This document shows positions 5,018 through 8,923 of a DNA stretch of 8,923 bases, in pieces; within the stretch, counting starts at the first letter, position 1; each line of letters begins with the position of its first letter. Source of the DNA: Gammaproteobacteria bacterium (GTDB lineage: Bacteria > Pseudomonadota > Gammaproteobacteria > UWMA-0217). The translations under genes and the position numbers were made by a program. The notes below the pieces were generated by a model. The model saw nothing but the letters and a program-made list of their open reading frames with translations. It did no database searches and was not told where the DNA came from. Location: contig JALVPS010000459.1 in NCBI GenBank assembly GCA_027031685.1, forward strand, positions 1 to 8,923, in the 5' to 3' direction.

Positions 5018-6990
5018 GCCGTGGCGGCTCCCTTGGGTGCGGCGGCGGTGGATCTCTTGCGCACGGTGAGGCGGTAGCGCCGGTCGGTGGCGGCCAGCAA
5101 TCCGCCCAGGCCCATGAAGATGGCGCTCATCCAGATCCAGCGCACGTAGGCCTTGTCGTAGATGCGCAGGCTCCAGCGGCCGTTGTCCAGCTCCTCGCCC
5201 AGGGCCACGTACAGGTCGCGGGTCAGGCCGGCGTCGATGGCCGCCTCGGTCATGGGGTTGCCACCGCTCAGGTAGAAGCGCTTCTCGGGATGCAGGATGG
5301 TCACGTCACGCCCGTTGCGGCGCACGCGGATGGTGCCCCGCTTGGCCGTGTAGTTGGGGCCGGGCGTGCTGGTCACGCCCTCGAAGATGAACTCGTAGCC
5401 GCCCAGCGTGTAGGACTGGCCGGGCCCCATGCCCAGGTCCTTCTCGGCGCTGTAGTAGCTGGTCAGGGTGATGCCGGTGATGAACACGGCGATGCCCAGG
5501 TGGCCCAGCTCCATGCCCCAGAAGTGGCGCGGCGTGGTGAGCAGGGCGGTGAGCTTGTTGGCCCGGCCGCGCAGGCGGTCCGCCACCGCGTAGAGGGTGG
5601 ACAGGGCCACCCAGAAGGCCAGCGACATGCCCACCGCGGCGCCCCAGTGGAACTGCCCCATGACCAGCGCCGGCCAGGCGAAGCCGGCCAGCAGGCTGAC
5701 CGCGAAGGGGATGGCCAGCGGCCGCAGCAGGGCGCGCGGGTCGTGCCGCTTCCAGCGCGCCACGGCGCCCACGCCCACCAGCAGGGCCAGGGGGATAGTG
5801 AGGGCCACGAACACCTTGTTGAAATACGGCGGGCCCACCGAGATCTTGCCCAGGTTCAGGGCGTCCAGCAGCAGCGGGTAGAGCGTGCCCAGCAGCACCG
5901 TGCCGGTGGTGGCCAGCAGCAGCACGTTGTTGATGAGCAGGGCCGACTCGCGCGAGAAGAGGGCGAAGCGCACGTCCGACTTCACCTCGTTGGCGCGCAG
6001 CCCGTACAGCGTCAGCGAGCCGCCCACCACCACGGCCAGGAAGATGAGGATGAACACGCCCCGCGCCGGATCGGTGGCGAAGGCGTGCACCGAGGTGAGC
6101 ACCCCGGAGCGCACCAGGAAGGTGCCCAGCAGGCTGAGGGAGAAGGCGAACACGGCCAGCAGGATGGTCCACGCCTTGAGCACGCCGCGCTTCTCGGTGG
6201 CCGCCAGCGAGTGCACCAGGGCCGTGCCCACCAGCCAGGGCATGAAGGAGGCGTTCTCCACCGGGTCCCAGAACCACCAGCCGCCCCAGCCCAGTTCGTA
6301 GTAGGCCCACCAGCTGCCCAGGGCGATGCCGAAGGTGAGGAACATCCAGGCCACGTTGGTCCACGGCCGCGCCCAGCGCGCCCAGGTCATGTCCATGTGC
6401 CGGCCCAGCAGGGCGGCGATGGCGAAGGCGAAGGCCACCGAGAAGCCCACGTAGCCCAGGTACAGCATGGGCGGGTGGATGGCCAGGCCGGGGTCCTGCA
6501 GCAGTGGGTTGAGGTCGCGGCCCTCCACGGGCGGGTTGGGCAGGCGCAGGAAGGGGTTGGAGGTGAGCAGCAGGAACAGCAAAAAGCCCACCGCCACCAT
6601 GCCCATCACCGCCAGCACGCGGGCCACGAAGGCCTCCGGCAGGCGCCGCGACAGGCGCGCCACGGCCGCCGCCCAGATGGTCAGGATGAGCATCCACAGC
6701 AGCAGCGAGCCCTCGTGTGCCCCCCACACGCCGGAGATCTTGTACATCAGCGGCAGCTTGGTGTTGGAGTTGGTGGCCGTGTACAGCACCGAGAAGTCGC
6801 TGGTGATGAAGCTCCAGGTGAGCAGGGCGTAGCTGATGGCCGTGAAGGTGAACAGCGCGTAGGTGGCGGGGCGCGCCACGGCCATCCAGTTGGGCAGCCC
6901 GCGCTGGGCGCCGATCAGCGGCACGGTGGCCAGCACCAGCGCGGTGCACAGGGCGAGGATGAGGGCGAAGTGGCCGAGTTCGGGCAGCAT
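5014..6990 (-). CDS. ccmF: CcmF, cytochrome c heme lyase core subunit
   Basis: A 658-aa polytopic inner-membrane protein with about 15 hydrophobic segments; it accepts heme from holo-CcmE and joins it to the apocytochrome CXXCH motif. The tryptophan-rich WWD segment is at about 235-250 (WGGWWFWDPVENASF), flanked by the periplasmic His candidates H172 (AIHPPMLY) and H302 (TSVHAFA). H260 (ALVHSLAA) corresponds to a transmembrane heme b ligand (E. coli H261 from memory); its partner is H497 (ELGHLG) or H489. GVWGAHEGSLLLW (87-99) is also a family signature. A large periplasmic loop (about 512-615) with KRFYLSGGNPMTEAAID (570-586) precedes the last TM. Length agrees with the usual 640-660 aa. The ATG lies 12 nt after the ccmE stop, the only non-overlapping junction here, and that gap holds a GAGGA ribosome-binding site. 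The stop overlaps ccmG by ATGA. Confidence 0.98.
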   Translation of the reverse strand: MLPELGHFALILALCTALVLATVPLIGAQRGLPNWMAVARPATYALFTFTAISYALLTWSFITSDFSVLYTATNSNTKLPLMYKISGVWGAHEGSLLLWMLILTIWAAAVARLSRRLPEAFVARVLAVMGMVAVGFLLFLLLTSNPFLRLPNPPVEGRDLNPLLQDPGLAIHPPMLYLGYVGFSVAFAFAIAALLGRHMDMTWARWARPWTNVAWMFLTFGIALGSWWAYYELGWGGWWFWDPVENASFMPWLVGTALVHSLAATEKRGVLKAWTILLAVFAFSLSLLGTFLVRSGVLTSVHAFATDPARGVFILIFLAVVVGGSLTLYGLRANEVKSDVRFALFSRESALLINNVLLLATTGTVLLGTLYPLLLDALNLGKISVGPPYFNKVFVALTIPLALLVGVGAVARWKRHDPRALLRPLAIPFAVSLLAGFAWPALVMGQFHWGAAVGMSLAFWVALSTLYAVADRLRGRANKLTALLTTPRHFWGMELGHLGIAVFITGITLTSYYSAEKDLGMGPGQSYTLGGYEFIFEGVTSTPGPNYTAKRGTIRVRRNGRDVTILHPEKRFYLSGGNPMTEAAIDAGLTRDLYVALGEELDNGRWSLRIYDKAYVRWIWMSAIFMGLGGLLAATDRRYRLTVRKRSTAAAPKGAATA

Positions 6991-7002
6991 GGGGATTCCT
7001 CG

Positions 7003-7446
7003 TCAGTTGGCGCGCAGGGTCTTCTGCGCGGACTGGATGGCGTCGGCCGCCTCGGGGGGCATGTACTTCTCGTCGTGCTTGGCCAGCACCTCCTCGGCCA
7101 GGAACACCCCGTCCGGGCCCAGCCGGCCCTTGGCCACCACGCCCTGCCCCTCCTTGAACAGGTCGGGCAGGATGCCGCTGTAGCGCACGGTGATGTCCTT
7201 GGCGGTGTCGGTGACCACGAACTGCACGGTCAGCTCGCGGTCGTCCAGGCGCTTGAGGCTGCCCTCGCGCACCATGCCGCCGATGCGGAACAGCTTGTCG
7301 GCCGGCGCCTCACCGGCGGCCACCTGGGTGGGGCTGAAGAAATAGGCCATGTTGCTGCGCAGGGCGCGCGTCACCAGGGCCGCGGCCAGCACCACGGCCA
7401 CCACGGCCACGGCCACGAACAGCAGGCGTTTCTGACGGGGTTTCAT
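7003..7446 (-). CDS. ccmE: CcmE, periplasmic heme chaperone
   Basis: A 147-aa membrane-anchored heme chaperone. CcmABCD attaches heme covalently to it, and it delivers heme to CcmF. Order: basic start MKPRQKR, one uncleaved TM anchor about 8-28, then an OB-fold beta-barrel (about 35-122) with YFFSPTQV (35-42), RIGGMVREGSL (54-64) and VRYSGILPDLFKEGQGVV (87-104). The heme-binding motif is LAKHDEKYMPPE: H124 is the covalent heme ligand and Y128 the nearby axial-ligand position (H130 and Y134 in E. coli from memory). It is the histidine-type CcmE, not the CXXXY type of some archaea and sulfate reducers. The C-terminal tail is short. The ATG overlaps the ccmD stop by ATGA, with a GGAGCGAG ribosome-binding site upstream. 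Confidence 0.98.
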   Translation of the reverse strand: MKPRQKRLLFVAVAVVAVVLAAALVTRALRSNMAYFFSPTQVAAGEAPADKLFRIGGMVREGSLKRLDDRELTVQFVVTDTAKDITVRYSGILPDLFKEGQGVVAKGRLGPDGVFLAEEVLAKHDEKYMPPEAADAIQSAQKTLRAN

Positions 7447-7616
7447 CGGGACTCGCTCCGGTTCATGCGGGCCAGGCGGCGCAACGTGCGCAGGCGCGCC
7501 CGGCGTTGTTGTATGAGATACAGCACTTCACCCACCAGCAGCAGGGCGGTCATGCCGTATGCGGCCCAAACGTAGAAACCGTACCCGCCCATGCTTAACC
7601 ACTGCTGAAAACTCAT
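7443..7616 (-). CDS. ccmD: CcmD, small membrane subunit of the CcmABCD heme-loading complex
   Basis: A 57-aa single-pass protein that helps release heme-loaded CcmE from CcmC. It has a short N-terminus with the family's MGGYGFYVWAAYG pattern (9-21), one TM segment about 14-35, and a very basic cytoplasmic tail (QQRRARLRTLRRLARMNR), the usual CcmD layout. A strong ribosome-binding site, GGAGGT, lies six bases before the ATG (complement of 7614-7616). The frame stays open far upstream inside ccmC, so this site and the ATGA overlap with the ccmC stop decide the start. The stop overlaps ccmE by ATGA. Confidence 0.96.
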   Translation of the reverse strand: MSFQQWLSMGGYGFYVWAAYGMTALLLVGEVLYLIQQRRARLRTLRRLARMNRSESR

Positions 7617-8392
7617 CGGCCAACCTCCGGCAGTTGCATGACCCAGCTGGCGTGCCGCTCGCGCGCCAGGATGATGTTGCGCAGCCGCATCAGGATCACG
7701 GCGAAGCTGTACATCCAGAAACCGAAGGCCATGACGAACATGGCCACCAGGATGTTGCGCTCCACGTGCTCCAGCGAGGAGCGCTGGTGCAGGGCGGCGC
7801 ACTGGGTGGGGTCGGGGCAGTTGATGGACCAGAAGATGATGGGCACGCAGATCAGGCCGACGATGGCCAGCAGGGCGGCGGCGCGGTCGGCGCGGCGCGT
7901 GTCGTCGATGGCCGACTGCAGGGCCATGTAGCCGATGTACAGGAACAGCAGGATCAGCTCCGAGGTCATGCGCGGGTCCCAGTCCCACCAGGTGCCCCAG
8001 CTGGTCTTGCCCCAGAAGGCGCCGGTCCACAGCGCCAGGAAGGTGAACAGCGCGCCGGTGGGCGCGGTGGCGGAGGCCATCATGAACGACAGGCGGGTGT
8101 TGAACACCAGCCCCACGGCGGCCCAGCCCACCATCACCACGTACAGCCACATGGACATCCAGGCGGCGCCCACGTGGGGGAAGATGATGCGGTAGTACTG
8201 CTTCTGCTCGGACAGGATCTCCGGCGTGTGGAAGAAGCCCCAGTACAGGGCGAAGGCGATGCTGGGCAGGGCCAGGGCCCAGAACCAGGGGATGAGCCGT
8301 CCCGCCAGCGGGTAGAAGGCGGCGGGGGAGGCGAAGCGGAACAGGTTCAGTTTCACGTGCACACCTTGATTCGCATGGGCGCCTTGTTTCAT
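7613..8392 (-). CDS. ccmC: CcmC, heme-handling membrane subunit that loads heme onto CcmE
   Basis: A 259-aa protein with six TM segments, the WWD-family subunit that holds heme in the periplasm for covalent attachment to CcmE. The tryptophan-rich motif is WGTWWDWDPRMTSE (132-145). The two periplasmic heme-ligand histidines are H73 (IIFPHVGAAW) and H202 (ALHQRSS). The loop before H202 is unusual: SINCPDPTQCAALHQ (189-203) has two cysteines (C192, C198) and lacks the two tryptophans of the E. coli-type segment, written from memory as SVEWWNTLHQ. The ATG (complement of 8390-8392) overlaps the ccmB stop by ATGA but has no well-spaced ribosome-binding site. GTG at the complement of 8354-8356 (247 aa, starting VKLNLFRFASP) has AAGG seven bases ahead and fits usual CcmC lengths, so the true start may be there. 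Confidence 0.96.
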   Translation of the reverse strand: MKQGAHANQGVHVKLNLFRFASPAAFYPLAGRLIPWFWALALPSIAFALYWGFFHTPEILSEQKQYYRIIFPHVGAAWMSMWLYVVMVGWAAVGLVFNTRLSFMMASATAPTGALFTFLALWTGAFWGKTSWGTWWDWDPRMTSELILLFLYIGYMALQSAIDDTRRADRAAALLAIVGLICVPIIFWSINCPDPTQCAALHQRSSLEHVERNILVAMFVMAFGFWMYSFAVILMRLRNIILARERHASWVMQLPEVGR

Positions 8393-8923
8393 TCCACCGA
8401 GATGCGCAGGGCCGCCGCCGTGGCCCAGGGCGAAAAGATCAGGGCCAGGATGAGGAAGGCGGACAGCAGCAGGAAATAGGCCTGCACGTTGCCCAGCTCG
8501 TCACCGCTGGCCATCACCGCGCCGGCACCATACACCAGCACCGGGATGTAGAGGGGCAGGATCAGCAGGGAGATGAGGATACCGCCGCCGCGCAGCCCCA
8601 GGGTGAGGGCGGCGCCGATGGCGCCGATCAGGCTCAGCACCGGTGTGCCCACCAGCAACGACAGCACGAGGGTCCGGGTTGCATCTGGCGGCAGATAGTA
8701 TTGCAGACCCACCAGCGGCGCAATGAGCACCAGCGGCAGGCCGGTCAGCAGCCAGTGGGCGGCCACCTTGCCCAGCACCAGCACGGCCAGCGGCTGGGGG
8801 GTGAGCATCATCTGCTCCAGGGTGCCGTCGGCGTAGTCGCTGGCGAACAGCCGCTCCAGGGCCAGCATGGAGGCCAGCAGGGCGGCGATCCAGGCCACCC
8901 CGGGGGCGATGAAGCGCAGCGTC
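8389..8923 (-). CDS. ccmB: CcmB, ABC-transporter membrane subunit of the heme-loading complex (5' end outside window)
   Basis: The C-terminal 177 residues of CcmB, which with the ATPase CcmA and with CcmC and CcmD drives release of heme-loaded CcmE. The frame is open to the right edge of the window, and the first visible residues are TLRFIAPGVAWIAALLA, matching the family's conserved APG-x-x-W segment. LERLFASDYADGTLEQM and LTPQPLAVLVLGKVAAHWL are further CcmB signatures, followed by four or five TM segments. The usual length is about 220 aa, so roughly 40-45 residues are missing to the right. A GTG at 8896-8898 (complement) is an internal valine, not a start. The stop overlaps ccmC by ATGA. 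ccmA is expected immediately upstream, beyond the window. Confidence 0.96.
   Translation of the reverse strand, partial: TLRFIAPGVAWIAALLASMLALERLFASDYADGTLEQMMLTPQPLAVLVLGKVAAHWLLTGLPLVLIAPLVGLQYYLPPDATRTLVLSLLVGTPVLSLIGAIGAALTLGLRGGGILISLLILPLYIPVLVYGAGAVMASGDELGNVQAYFLLLSAFLILALIFSPWATAAALRISVE

Noticed and set aside
5290..7575. A 761-codon open frame on the + strand opposite ccmF, ccmE and ccmD
   Set aside because: It is antisense to clearly functional ccm genes and its product is a low-complexity His/Gln/Gly/Ala mix with no motif. In GC-rich genes the antisense frame often lacks stops.
7617..8150. Longer N-terminus for CcmD inside ccmC
   Set aside because: The extension is a His/Pro/Arg-rich out-of-frame reading of ccmC. 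ATG 7616 has a strong ribosome-binding site and gives the usual CcmD length.

Overview
This GC-rich window (about 70% by eye) has tightly packed, mostly overlapping genes. It looks like the chromosome of a respiratory proteobacterium, most likely a gammaproteobacterium. The main clue is a complete-style System I cytochrome c maturation (ccm) operon in the order B-C-D-E-F-G-H-I, with a long fused CcmI and an AlgE-type outer-membrane protein next to it. Genus cannot be read from the sequence.

There are two convergent blocks. Left block (+ strand, 1-2703): the possible tail of an upstream gene (to 89), a 446-aa APH/choline-kinase-fold phosphotransferase (86-1426) with a perfect 8-nt Shine-Dalgarno, and a 425-aa alginate-export-type beta-barrel precursor (1426-2703). 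The stop and start of the last two share one base (TGATG), so they are probably translationally coupled. Together they look like the distal end of a surface-polysaccharide or glycoconjugate operon that continues left of the window. Its biosynthetic genes are not visible, so the substrate is unknown.

Right block (- strand, read from 8923 down to 2788): ccmB (5' end cut by the window), ccmC, ccmD, ccmE, ccmF, ccmG, ccmH, ccmI. Six of the seven junctions are 4-base ATGA overlaps; only ccmE/ccmF has a gap (12 nt). CcmB and CcmC (with CcmA, expected just right of the window) load heme onto periplasmic CcmE, helped by CcmD. CcmF, CcmH and CcmI then ligate heme to apocytochrome c, while CcmG and CcmH keep the CXXCH cysteines reduced. 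All key residues I looked for are present: tryptophan-rich WWD motifs and periplasmic histidines in CcmC and CcmF, the heme-binding HDEKY of CcmE, WCISC of CcmG and LRCLVCQNQ of CcmH.

The blocks meet in an 84-nt gap (2704-2787) holding a perfect 12-bp-stem hairpin that begins at the last base of the ccmI stop codon. The gap also has a good ribosome-binding site plus ATG on the + strand that leads into no recognisable gene. I saw no RNA genes, mobile elements, CRISPR arrays or clear promoters. Nothing here is a clearly new system. The most unusual points are the two-cysteine insertion next to the second heme-ligand histidine of CcmC, and the uncharacterised phosphotransferase/AlgE-like pair.
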